Notes under the pieces: generated by a model
What the model saw: only the letters and a program-made list of their open reading frames with translations
Databases searched by the model: none
Told to the model about the DNA's origin: nothing
Assembly: GCA_002296285.1 (NCBI GenBank)
Contig: DBHX01000056.1
Coordinates: 1-23,852, forward strand
DNA length: 23,852 bases
Origin: a bacterium UBP8_UBA817
Lineage (GTDB): Bacteria > Margulisbacteria > Marinamargulisbacteria > UBA817
Direction of reading: 5' to 3'
Shown: one piece after another, positions 14,911 to 22,318 of the stretch
How the letters are laid out: every line of letters starts with the position of its first letter
Position numbering within the stretch: position 1 is the first letter of the stretch
Translations under genes and position numbers: made by a program

Positions 14911-15827
14911 CAAACATTAAAGAAAAAGTTGGGAAAACCCCATTAGTTAAATTATCTCATTTATCTGAAAAGCATGGGGTGGAATTGTATGGAAAGTGTG
15001 AGTTTATGAATCCCAGTGGGTCAGTGAAAGATCGGGCCGCCTATGCCATGATCCATGATGCGCTGGATGCGGGACTGATTACTAAGGATACCCATATTAT
15101 TGAGCCAACCAGTGGAAATACTGGGATTGCATTGGCATTCATTTGTGCATCGCTGGGGATTAAACTGACACTAACCATGCCAGAATCCATGAGTTTGGAA
15201 CGTCGTCAATTATTAAAAGCCTATGGGGCCCATTTGGATTTGACCCCGGCTCATTTAGGTATGACTGGGGCCATTCAAAGGGCGAATGAGTTGAAAACAG
15301 ATCATGTATTTATTCCTCAACAATTCGAAAATCAATCCAATCCGAATATGCATTATCAAACAACCGGACCTGAAATTTTATCAGACATTGATGTGGATGT
15401 GTTTGTTGCTGGGGTTGGTACGGGTGGAACAATCTCAGGGGTAAGTAAGTATCTGAAGGAGCATCGATCCATTACAGCGATTGCCGTTGAACCCAAGGAT
15501 TCACCGGTGATTTCGGGTGGTGAGCCTGGACCCCATATGATTCAAGGGATTGGTGCTGGATTTATTCCAAAAAACTTTGACCGTGCAATAATTGATGAGA
15601 TTCTGACGATATCTAATGATGAGGCAATGCAAATGGCAAGTTATATTGCAACGAATGAAGGGTTATTGTGTGGAATTTCGGCGGGAGCGAATGTGCATGC
15701 GGCACTGGAAGTTGCAAAGCGTCCTGAGAATCTTGGGAAAAATGTGGTGACCATACTGTGTGATTCTGGTGAACGCTATTTGAGTATGAATTTATTTAAT
15801 GGAGGAAACAATGAAACTACAAATTAA
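14907..15827 (+). CDS. cysK: Cysteine synthase (O-acetylserine sulfhydrylase), CysK type
   Basis: 306 residues. PLP enzyme replacing the acetyl group of O-acetylserine with sulfide or another sulfur donor to form cysteine. Seen: PLP lysine Lys41 in GSVKDRAA, substrate loop EPTSGNTG, phosphate-binding GVGTGGTISG, the SGGEPGPHMIQGIGAGFIP segment typical of CysK, and the final CDSGERYLS. Length matches CysK (about 310), not the longer CysM-CBS forms. The stop overlaps the carrier gene by 17 nt. In Mycobacterium, CysM uses the thiocarboxylated carrier CysO; the same might apply here, although the CysK-type loop argues for free sulfide as at least one donor. Confidence 0.95.
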   Translation: MTNIKEKVGKTPLVKLSHLSEKHGVELYGKCEFMNPSGSVKDRAAYAMIHDALDAGLITKDTHIIEPTSGNTGIALAFICASLGIKLTLTMPESMSLERRQLLKAYGAHLDLTPAHLGMTGAIQRANELKTDHVFIPQQFENQSNPNMHYQTTGPEILSDIDVDVFVAGVGTGGTISGVSKYLKEHRSITAIAVEPKDSPVISGGEPGPHMIQGIGAGFIPKNFDRAIIDEILTISNDEAMQMASYIATNEGLLCGISAGANVHAALEVAKRPENLGKNVVTILCDSGERYLSMNLFNGGNNETTN

Positions 15828-16029
15828 TGGTGAACATGAAGTGATTGATCAAGAACAATTAACAGTATCTGATTTATTGGTTTTGAAAGCTGTCAAAATG
15901 CCAGAAATGGTATCTGTTGAATTAAATGGCGATATCTTGGATCGTGATCAATTTTCAACCACTCAATTAAACAATGAGGATGAGGTTGAATTTTTGTACT
16001 TTATGGGAGGGGGCATTGGTGCCGCTTGA
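15811..16029 (+). CDS. hcyS: ThiS/MoaD-like sulfur carrier (HcyS-like) with residues beyond the glycines
   Basis: 72 residues, beta-grasp carrier of the ThiS/MoaD group. GGAGG lies 5 nt before the ATG. The protein begins MKLQINGE and ends FLYFMGGGIGAA. In active carriers the C-terminus is a bare Gly-Gly, which is adenylated and converted to a thiocarboxylate. Here four or five residues (IGAA or GIGAA) follow the diglycine, so it must be trimmed first. A JAMM protease three genes downstream is the obvious processor. In the Wolinella pathway, as I recall it, the carrier HcyS also has an extra C-terminal residue removed by HcyD. Neighbouring MetY, ThiF-type and JAMM genes point to amino-acid synthesis, not thiamin, as no thiazole genes are present. 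Confidence 0.9.
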   Translation: MKLQINGEHEVIDQEQLTVSDLLVLKAVKMPEMVSVELNGDILDRDQFSTTQLNNEDEVEFLYFMGGGIGAA

Positions 16030-17245
16030 TCTTTCAACAAAGTGTGTCTACATTGAGCACGGTATTGATGAGAAAACTGGGGCTGTAAACCCACCGATTT
16101 ATCAATCGGCTGGATTTTCATATCCAAACCCAGAAGATTTGGAAAAAATCTTTAAAGGTCAAGACTTTGGGTATGTGTATTCTCGTATTTCGAATCCAAC
16201 CATTTCAGAATTAGAACGTAGGATTGCCTATTTGGAGTCAGCGTTTGGTGTGGTGGCTGTATCCAGTGGATTATCGGCCATATTGGCCTTGGGGTTTGTA
16301 TTGGCAACTCAGGGTGGAAATATCGTGGTTTCGAACTCTTTATTTGGTGGAACGCGTGATTTATTTGAGGAAACCTTTCCAAAATTTGGCGTGGACATAC
16401 GCTGGGTTGATATTTCCAATACAACTGAGTTGGCATCTCAGGTTGATGATGATACATCGTTTGTTTTTGCTGAAATTATTTCAAACCCAAAATTGGTGAT
16501 TCCTGATGTGGCCAAACTGCGATCAATCACATCGAATCATGGGATCCCATTGGTGATTGATGCGACATTAACCGGTTCGGTTGGGTTTAATGCAAAGGCC
16601 CATGGTGTGGATGTGGTGATTTATTCGTCCACCAAATTATTTGCCACCAATGGGGGTGCTGTGGGTGGATTAATCGTTGATACAGGAAATTTTGATTGGC
16701 GAAAATCAAAGCATCCTGAATTATTGGCTGCTAGTCAAAATGTTCATCGTTTTGCATTTTTAGAACGGGTTCGTCGGCATGCATTGAATAATTCAGGTTT
16801 AAATACGTCCCCAATGAATGCTTATTTTACTATTCTAGGTTTGGAAACATTGAGTTTAAGGTATGAACGTATTTCTTCAAATGCGTTGCAAGTGGCTGAG
16901 TTTTTTCAATCCGAAGGGGTTACAGTGGCTTATCCAGGACTCGATCAACATCCTCAATATAAATTAGCATCTGACCTTCTCAACGGGTTTGGCCCATTAT
17001 TAACCATTGATTTAGGCTCCAAAGAGATGGCTTTTTCTTTTATTTCAAAACTTAAGATTTCTCAAAACATGTCCAATTTGGGAGATAATCGAACCATGGT
17101 GATTCATCCGGCATCCACCATTTATGCGAAGCATTCTCCTGAACAATTGGCGCAAGCTGGTGTTACCGAAGGGTTGATTCGACTGAATGTTGGATTGGAA
17201 TCGCTCAAAGATTTACTCAATGAATTTAAGGAGGCACTCAAATGA
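16019..17245 (+). CDS. metY: O-acetylhomoserine sulfhydrylase-type PLP enzyme (MetY-like)
   Basis: 408 residues from the GTG at 16019, chosen because GGAGG (16006-16010) lies 8 nt upstream and the protein then begins MPLDLSTKCVYIEHG, near the usual family start; a TTG one codon earlier is possible. It belongs to the Cys/Met-metabolism PLP family. Seen: YVYSRISNPT (phosphate-binding Tyr/Arg), SSGLSAILA, and the PLP lysine Lys206 in YSSTKLFATNGGAVGG. LGDNRTMVIHPAST and GLIRLNVGLE near the C-terminus favour MetY/MetZ over cystathionine beta-lyase. Expected reaction: O-acetyl- or O-succinyl-homoserine plus a sulfur donor to homocysteine. In Wolinella the donor is the carrier thiocarboxylate. It overlaps the carrier stop by 11 nt. 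Confidence 0.9.
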   Translation: MPLDLSTKCVYIEHGIDEKTGAVNPPIYQSAGFSYPNPEDLEKIFKGQDFGYVYSRISNPTISELERRIAYLESAFGVVAVSSGLSAILALGFVLATQGGNIVVSNSLFGGTRDLFEETFPKFGVDIRWVDISNTTELASQVDDDTSFVFAEIISNPKLVIPDVAKLRSITSNHGIPLVIDATLTGSVGFNAKAHGVDVVIYSSTKLFATNGGAVGGLIVDTGNFDWRKSKHPELLAASQNVHRFAFLERVRRHALNNSGLNTSPMNAYFTILGLETLSLRYERISSNALQVAEFFQSEGVTVAYPGLDQHPQYKLASDLLNGFGPLLTIDLGSKEMAFSFISKLKISQNMSNLGDNRTMVIHPASTIYAKHSPEQLAQAGVTEGLIRLNVGLESLKDLLNEFKEALK

Positions 17246-18030
17246 ATTTGAATGAAGAACAAATTGAACGTTATTCACGGCATATCATTCTTCAAGGGGT
17301 TGGTGGGGATGGTCAAGAAAAATTATTGAATGGCAAGGTGTTAATTATTGGTGCCGGAGGGCTTGGTGCTCCGGTGGCATTGTATTTGGCGGCTGCAGGG
17401 GTTGGGCACATTGGTATCATTGATGCGGATGTGGTTGACATTAGTAATTTACAACGCCAAGTGATCCATTTTACACCGGATATTGGTCGGCCAAAGGTTG
17501 AATCCGCCAAAGAAAAAATGAATCAGATCAATCCCGATGTAAACGTAACCACATACTATGATTTATTTACCAAAGATAATGCCTTGGATATTTTAAAGGG
17601 CTATGATTTTGTGGTGGATGGCACGGATAGCTTTCCCTCCAAATTTTTAATTAATGATGCCTGTGTGATTGCGGGAAAACCGTTTTCACATGGTGGTATT
17701 TTGCGCTTTGATGGTCAAACCATGACGCATGTTCCGGGGACAGCATCATATCGATGTGTGTTTAAAGAACCACCACCGGCCAATGCCGTGCCAACGTGTT
17801 CTCAAGCCGGTGTTTTTGGTGCGGTTGCGGGTATGTTGGGCACCATTCAAGCGGCTGAAGCCATTCGTTATTTAACGGGGGTGGGGGAATTGTTGACCAA
17901 TCGGGTGCTCATCTTTGATGCATTAAATATGAAATTTCGAACGGTGAAAGTAAAGCCATCGGAATTGGGGCTTACTGATTTTAGAGAATCTTACGATCAA
18001 CCGGTGTGTGATTTGAGGTCCAGAGCATGA
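17242..18030 (+). CDS. hcyF: ThiF/MoeB-type carrier-activating enzyme (HcyF-like)
   Basis: 262 residues, E1-like adenylyltransferase that activates the C-terminal glycine of the sulfur carrier with ATP. Seen: SRHIILQGVGGDGQEKL, ATP loop GAGGLGAP (from residue 37), DADVVDISNLQRQ, VVDGTDSFPSK, and PTCSQAGVFG with Cys186 at the place of the catalytic Cys of ThiF/Uba4. MoeB and ThiF usually bind zinc with two CxxC pairs; here the first Cys of each pair is changed (S169-Y-R-C172 and Q253-P-V-C256), so the structural zinc site is probably lost or altered. No rhodanese domain is attached. Four-nt overlaps with metY and the JAMM gene indicate co-translation. Confidence 0.92.
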   Translation: MNLNEEQIERYSRHIILQGVGGDGQEKLLNGKVLIIGAGGLGAPVALYLAAAGVGHIGIIDADVVDISNLQRQVIHFTPDIGRPKVESAKEKMNQINPDVNVTTYYDLFTKDNALDILKGYDFVVDGTDSFPSKFLINDACVIAGKPFSHGGILRFDGQTMTHVPGTASYRCVFKEPPPANAVPTCSQAGVFGAVAGMLGTIQAAEAIRYLTGVGELLTNRVLIFDALNMKFRTVKVKPSELGLTDFRESYDQPVCDLRSRA

Positions 18031-18449
18031 CGTTTGAAATTAAATTAACCTCTAAAATGAGAGATCAGCTGATTGAACATGCAAAATCGGAACTGCCCAA
18101 CGAATGTTGTGGGTATATTACAGGGAAAGATGATGTCTGTAAAACATTGTATAAAATGACCAATGTTGACGCATCTCCAACGTATTTTGAATTTGATCCC
18201 AAAGAACAATTTCAAGTGGTGAAAGCGGCCAGAAAGGCAAATGAGGTTCCTGTGGTTGTTTATCATTCACACCCTGGAAGTCCAGCTCGATTATCTGAAA
18301 AAGATTTAGAGCTATTAAATGATCCTGAAATGACGTATTTAATTATTTCATTGGAAAATAATTGTACGGATTTAAAGGCATATCGCATTATTGATGAACA
18401 AATTCATGATGTGAAACTGAACGTAAAGGAGGATAATTATGTCAGTTGA
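18027..18449 (+). CDS. hcyD: JAMM/Mov34 metalloprotease for carrier processing (HcyD/Mec-like)
   Basis: 140 residues. The full JAMM zinc site is present: Glu26 in LPNECCGY and His80, His82, Ser90, Asp93 in HSHPGSPARLSEKD. Mec of Mycobacterium and HcyD of Wolinella cleave the carrier-amino-acid adduct, freeing cysteine or homocysteine and the Gly-Gly carrier. Here it likely also removes the carrier's IGAA tail before activation. It has no membrane segment. A vicinal Cys pair (Cys27-Cys28) follows the catalytic Glu, as in some family members. The end overlaps the next gene by 11 nt. Confidence 0.93.
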   Translation: MTFEIKLTSKMRDQLIEHAKSELPNECCGYITGKDDVCKTLYKMTNVDASPTYFEFDPKEQFQVVKAARKANEVPVVVYHSHPGSPARLSEKDLELLNDPEMTYLIISLENNCTDLKAYRIIDEQIHDVKLNVKEDNYVS

Positions 18450-19020
18450 AAATATAAATAATAAGGTTGATGAGTTTTATTCGTTAAATCCACATGACCG
18501 AAATGTATTAAATGAATTGGATCCATTATCTGAGGATTCTTTTAAATCTGATGAAAAGGGAGCGATTAACGCAGAAAGTATTGCGGTTAAGGTATCGAAA
18601 AAAAACACATCGGAGAATTCTGAGCCCCATGGTGAAAACAGTCGTGGGGCGTCACAAAACCAATCATCGGAGGGACTTGCTCAAAAACAGCTAAAAAAAG
18701 GTGCCCGTGTGATAGAGTTTTTTGGTTCTTTGGCCAATGGTGTATTCGGTTCAAGTAAAAAACAAGAGGAAGAACTTCGGCGATTGGAACAAGAGGTTCA
18801 ATCATTAAATGAACAGACAAACGGCTTAACGTCTGAAATAAAAGGTAGTATGTTTGATTCAATGGCTATTCAATCTGGCATGAATATTGATTCTGATGTG
18901 TCGCGATCCAATCATGCAACTCTGGAAAATAATCAGATTGATGATCGGTCAAAGTTAAATATGAAAAAAGCTGAAAAATTACATAGAATGAGTGAGCTTA
19001 GAAAAAAGGGAGTAAAATAA
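18439..19020 (+). CDS. Unknown coiled-coil protein inside the sulfur operon
   Basis: 193 residues, start fixed by a full AAAGGAGG 7 nt upstream. I do not recognise the family. Residues about 28-82 are polar, Ser/Asn/Glu-rich and probably disordered. Residues 82-104 (QLKKGARVIEFFGSLANGVF) may form an amphipathic helix. Residues 108-135 (KQEEELRRLEQEVQSLNEQT) form a clear heptad-type coiled coil. The last 20 residues are strongly basic (MKKAEKLHRMSELRKKGVK). There is no Cys, no signal peptide and no catalytic motif. It overlaps hcyD by 11 nt and ends 3 nt before the sulfite reductase start, so it is made with them. A scaffold or electron-donor adaptor for the reductase is possible but only a guess. 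Confidence 0.8.
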   Translation: MSVENINNKVDEFYSLNPHDRNVLNELDPLSEDSFKSDEKGAINAESIAVKVSKKNTSENSEPHGENSRGASQNQSSEGLAQKQLKKGARVIEFFGSLANGVFGSSKKQEEELRRLEQEVQSLNEQTNGLTSEIKGSMFDSMAIQSGMNIDSDVSRSNHATLENNQIDDRSKLNMKKAEKLHRMSELRKKGVK

Positions 19021-19023
19021 ACC

Positions 19024-21366
19024 ATGAGATTTTATGAATCGTCACCTACACTTGATAAAGAACATGAGCAGTTTGAAAAAGATATTGCGGAATTTAAGTC
19101 TGGGGTATTGAATCCCATTAAGTTTAAAGCGTTTCGAGTGGCGCATGGTGTTTATGAGCAACGTCAACCGGATACCTACATGATTCGGATTCGTTGTGCG
19201 GCGGGTGGTATTACCCCCACACAATTAAAAAAGGCATCTGAAATTGCGGAGCAATATGGGTCTGGTGAGGTTCATTTTACAACACGTCAAGAAATTCAAG
19301 TGCATGATGTTCGAATTGATGGTGTTATGCCGACGATTCGTGGTTTATTGGAGGTCGGGTTAAGTACCAAAGGTGGTGGTGGAAACACGATTCGTAATAT
19401 TTTAACACCGCCGGATTCAGGGATTAACCCGAACGATGAGTTTGATGTTGATCCTTATGCAATGGCATTAACAACGCGTATGATTAATGAAGATGATTCT
19501 TGGAATTTGCCTCGAAAGTTTAAAATTAATTTTTCAACCAATGCTGAGGATACAACTTATACACAGGCGACATGTTTGGGGTTTGTTGCCAAAATTAAGG
19601 ATGGCCAAAAAGGATTTGAGGTTTATACCGCAGGTGGTATGGGGGCCAAGCCGATGGTCGGACATCAATTATTGGACTTTATTCCTGATTCACATGTGTA
19701 TCATGTCACTCGTGCATTAAAGATTATGTTTGATAAGAATGGCAATCGACGTAGTAAGTATTCGTCTCGAATTAAGTTTTTGTGGAAAAAGTTGGATCGA
19801 GATGAGTTTTTACGATTGTTTCATGAAGAGTATGACAAAATAAAAGATGATTTATCTTTGGCTCTGGAATTGCCGGAGGTTAAAAATGAGGCGGTATCTT
19901 CAATAGATTTAGTCCCAGAAGCTGGTTCTGGTGATGATTTTGATTTATGGAAGAAGCGGTATGTGACGCCACAGATACAAGATGGTTTATGCTCCATTAA
20001 ATTACCTCTTCAATTGGGTGATCTAATTCGGGAGGATGGAAAGGTTTTATCGGAATTTTTGATTCATTTTGGTGATAATTGCATTCGTTGTGATCGCGCT
20101 CAAAATATTCGCTTAAGAAATATTCCAGAAGCTTACTTAGGGAATGCTTATAAAGTGATTACAGGGTTGAAGCAAACCCTGGTTAAACATGCACAATTTG
20201 TTGGAAATATGATCAATTGTACCGGTGCTCAAACGTGCAAGTTGGGCATTTGTTTGCCTCGTGGTTTATCGAAAGCTATTCGTGAGGAGTTTGATCAAAC
20301 CAGTTTGGATTTAGATTCAATTCCAGAGTTTCGTTTAAATATGTCAGGATGCCCGAATACGTGTGGTATGCATCATATTGCTGATTTGGGTTTCTTTGGA
20401 AAAGTGGGTCGTAATGATGGCAATATGTACCCATCTTACAATGTTTTGGCTGGCGCTCAAACAGGTGCAGGAAAGACCAAATATGCTGAACGGCATGGGG
20501 AGGTAGCTGCCCATCATATCCCATCGTTTGTTAATGAGTTTTTGAGTGTTTATATTGATCGAAAGAAAGGCAGTAAATATTCTGATTATTCTTCATTTTT
20601 AAATGAAGAGGGCATTGAGTTGATTAAAACTTTATGTGACAAATATAAAGACGTTCCTTCGCTTGAAGAGGATGCAACCTTTTATACTGATTTTGGTGCT
20701 AAGAATAGATTAAGCTTGGATGAAATTGGTACGGCGGAGTGTTCGGCTGGCCTTTTTGATATGCTTGATTTGGATAAAAAGATGATTAAAAAGATTCGTA
20801 AGCAATTGGATGATTCTCCAGAAAATCCAGAAGCATTGGTATCTAAAGTATTATTTCATGCATCCAGAATGTTATTAGTTACACGTGGTTTAGATGCTAA
20901 AACTGATGAGCAAGCGTATCAATATTTTGAGAAGCACTTTATCACTACTGGATTGGTGGACGAGAAATTTCGCTCATTGATGGCACTGGCCATTGCCAAT
21001 GATGAGGCCCTTATATTTGATCAAAAAGACCTGGTGTTTGGTTTGGCTGATGCTGTGAATGAATTGTATGATAACATGGATGATTCGTTGCGATTTAAAA
21101 CATCTTCAGGAGATGTTATCGATGAGTCTGCAACGACTGATTCGGATATGGTTACCAAGGACTTTAGAGGTGTTGCGTGCCCCATGAACTTTGTGAAAAC
21201 AAAATTGGCATTGGAAACGATATCAACGGGTGATCGTCTAACGGTTCTTCTTGATGATGGCGCTCCTATACAGAACGTCCCCAATTCAGTTGAATTGGAA
21301 GGGCATAAGGTTTTGTCTAAATCACAAGTTGATGGTTATTGGGAAGTTTTAATTCAGAAAGCATAA
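19024..21366 (+). CDS. sir: Siroheme sulfite (nitrite/sulfite) reductase with C-terminal TusA domain
   Basis: 780 residues in three parts. Residues about 30-490 are a siroheme/4Fe-4S reductase: RIRCAAGGITPTQL and FTTRQEIQVHDV near the N-terminus. The cluster ligands are C399-x5-C405 (NCTGAQTCKLG) and C443-x3-C447 (MSGCPNTCGM), the classical spacing. It reduces sulfite to sulfide with six electrons, probably from ferredoxin, as no flavoprotein gene is near. Residues about 510-690 are mainly helical and unrecognised (note GTAECSAGLFDML). Residues about 710-780 are a TusA/SirA-like domain, DFRGVACPMNFVKTKLALE, with the persulfide Cys at 719. TusA relays sulfur as a persulfide, so the tail may catch the product sulfur. 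Operon context makes sulfite, not nitrite, the likely substrate. Confidence 0.93.
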   Translation: MRFYESSPTLDKEHEQFEKDIAEFKSGVLNPIKFKAFRVAHGVYEQRQPDTYMIRIRCAAGGITPTQLKKASEIAEQYGSGEVHFTTRQEIQVHDVRIDGVMPTIRGLLEVGLSTKGGGGNTIRNILTPPDSGINPNDEFDVDPYAMALTTRMINEDDSWNLPRKFKINFSTNAEDTTYTQATCLGFVAKIKDGQKGFEVYTAGGMGAKPMVGHQLLDFIPDSHVYHVTRALKIMFDKNGNRRSKYSSRIKFLWKKLDRDEFLRLFHEEYDKIKDDLSLALELPEVKNEAVSSIDLVPEAGSGDDFDLWKKRYVTPQIQDGLCSIKLPLQLGDLIREDGKVLSEFLIHFGDNCIRCDRAQNIRLRNIPEAYLGNAYKVITGLKQTLVKHAQFVGNMINCTGAQTCKLGICLPRGLSKAIREEFDQTSLDLDSIPEFRLNMSGCPNTCGMHHIADLGFFGKVGRNDGNMYPSYNVLAGAQTGAGKTKYAERHGEVAAHHIPSFVNEFLSVYIDRKKGSKYSDYSSFLNEEGIELIKTLCDKYKDVPSLEEDATFYTDFGAKNRLSLDEIGTAECSAGLFDMLDLDKKMIKKIRKQLDDSPENPEALVSKVLFHASRMLLVTRGLDAKTDEQAYQYFEKHFITTGLVDEKFRSLMALAIANDEALIFDQKDLVFGLADAVNELYDNMDDSLRFKTSSGDVIDESATTDSDMVTKDFRGVACPMNFVKTKLALETISTGDRLTVLLDDGAPIQNVPNSVELEGHKVLSKSQVDGYWEVLIQKA

Positions 21367-21374
21367 CAATAACA

Positions 21375-21599
21375 ATGGAATCCAAACGGCGTAGCTTTTT
21401 AAAAGTTATATCTTGGCGTACCACGGCAACCCTGACCACCATGCTGATCTCATTTTTTATTACTGGAAATGTGGATATGGCATTAAAAATAGGGGTGTTT
21501 GAGGTTGTGGCTAAAATTGCATTGCAGTATCTTCATGAGCGGGTATGGACAAACATTAAATTTGGGCTTCGTACTGTATCTAAGGATTATCAGATATGA
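21375..21599 (+). CDS. DUF2061 small membrane protein
   Basis: 74 residues from the ATG at 21375 (8 nt after the sir stop); an upstream in-frame start inside sir is unlikely. It matches the DUF2061 pattern: RRSFLKVISWRTTATLTTMLISFFITG, then IGVFEVVAKIALQYLHERVW, with two hydrophobic segments. The function is unknown, but members often occur next to sulfate-assimilation genes, as here between sir and cysH. It overlaps cysH by 4 nt. A role in the membrane for sulfur uptake or for a reductase complex is only a guess from location. Confidence 0.88.
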   Translation: MESKRRSFLKVISWRTTATLTTMLISFFITGNVDMALKIGVFEVVAKIALQYLHERVWTNIKFGLRTVSKDYQI

Positions 21600-22318
21600 A
21601 TCAAAAAAAGTTGGATGCTCTCAACCAAAAGTTCGCTAAGGTGTCAGCTGAAGAGGTGTTTCAGTATGCGGTTAGAAAATTTGGCAAGAAATTGACATTG
21701 GCCTCTAGTTTGGGTGTTGAGGATCAAGTTTTAACCCATATGTTTACGAATGAAACGGATGGTGTGGATGTGTTCTTATTGGATACGGGTCGATTGCCGC
21801 AAGAAACTTATAATGTTATTGAAAAAACAATGACACAATATGCATTTACGTATCGTGTTTTTTTTCCAAACACGACGGCTGTTGAGCAAATGGTTTCTGA
21901 ACATGGGCCCAATCATTTTTATCACAGTCTTGATAATCGAAAGGAATGTTGCAATATTCGTAAAGTGGAGCCTTTAACTCGAGCGCTTGATGGTTACCAG
22001 GCATGGATCACAGGCATTCGGCGTGCACAATCCGTAGATCGTGCCATGACTCCTTTTTTTGAATGGGATTCTGTGAATGATTTATTAAAAATTAACCCAC
22101 TTATTAAATGGTCCAAGGATGATGTGTGGGATTATGTGAAGCGACATGATATCCCTTACAACGTCCTTCATGATCAAGGGTATCCTAGTATTGGGTGTGC
22201 GCCTTGTACACGGGCGATTCAACCCGGTGAAGATGATCGTTCTGGTCGCTGGTGGTGGGAAGAAGCGGTTAAAAAAGAGTGTGGATTGCATGTTAATTTA
22301 AAGGATAAGAATCAATGA
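21596..22318 (+). CDS. cysH: APS reductase (CysH, 4Fe-4S type)
   Basis: 240 residues, reducing adenylylsulfate to sulfite and AMP with thioredoxin. The PP-loop-like ASSLGVEDQV and LDTGRLPQET are seen. The cluster-binding Cys pairs mark the iron-sulfur APS reductase, not the E. coli PAPS type: Cys118-Cys119 (KECCNIRK) and Cys201-x2-Cys204 (GCAPCTRAI). The catalytic C-terminal Cys229 sits in KKECGLH. Use of APS means an APS kinase (CysC) is not needed for this route. Stop and start overlaps of 4 nt link it to DUF2061 and cysD. Confidence 0.96.
   Translation: MNQKKLDALNQKFAKVSAEEVFQYAVRKFGKKLTLASSLGVEDQVLTHMFTNETDGVDVFLLDTGRLPQETYNVIEKTMTQYAFTYRVFFPNTTAVEQMVSEHGPNHFYHSLDNRKECCNIRKVEPLTRALDGYQAWITGIRRAQSVDRAMTPFFEWDSVNDLLKINPLIKWSKDDVWDYVKRHDIPYNVLHDQGYPSIGCAPCTRAIQPGEDDRSGRWWWEEAVKKECGLHVNLKDKNQ

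Noticed and set aside
15974..16018. Upstream ATG for metY inside the carrier gene
   Set aside because: The extension would translate carrier codons in another frame and has no ribosome binding site; GGAGG serves the GTG at 16019.
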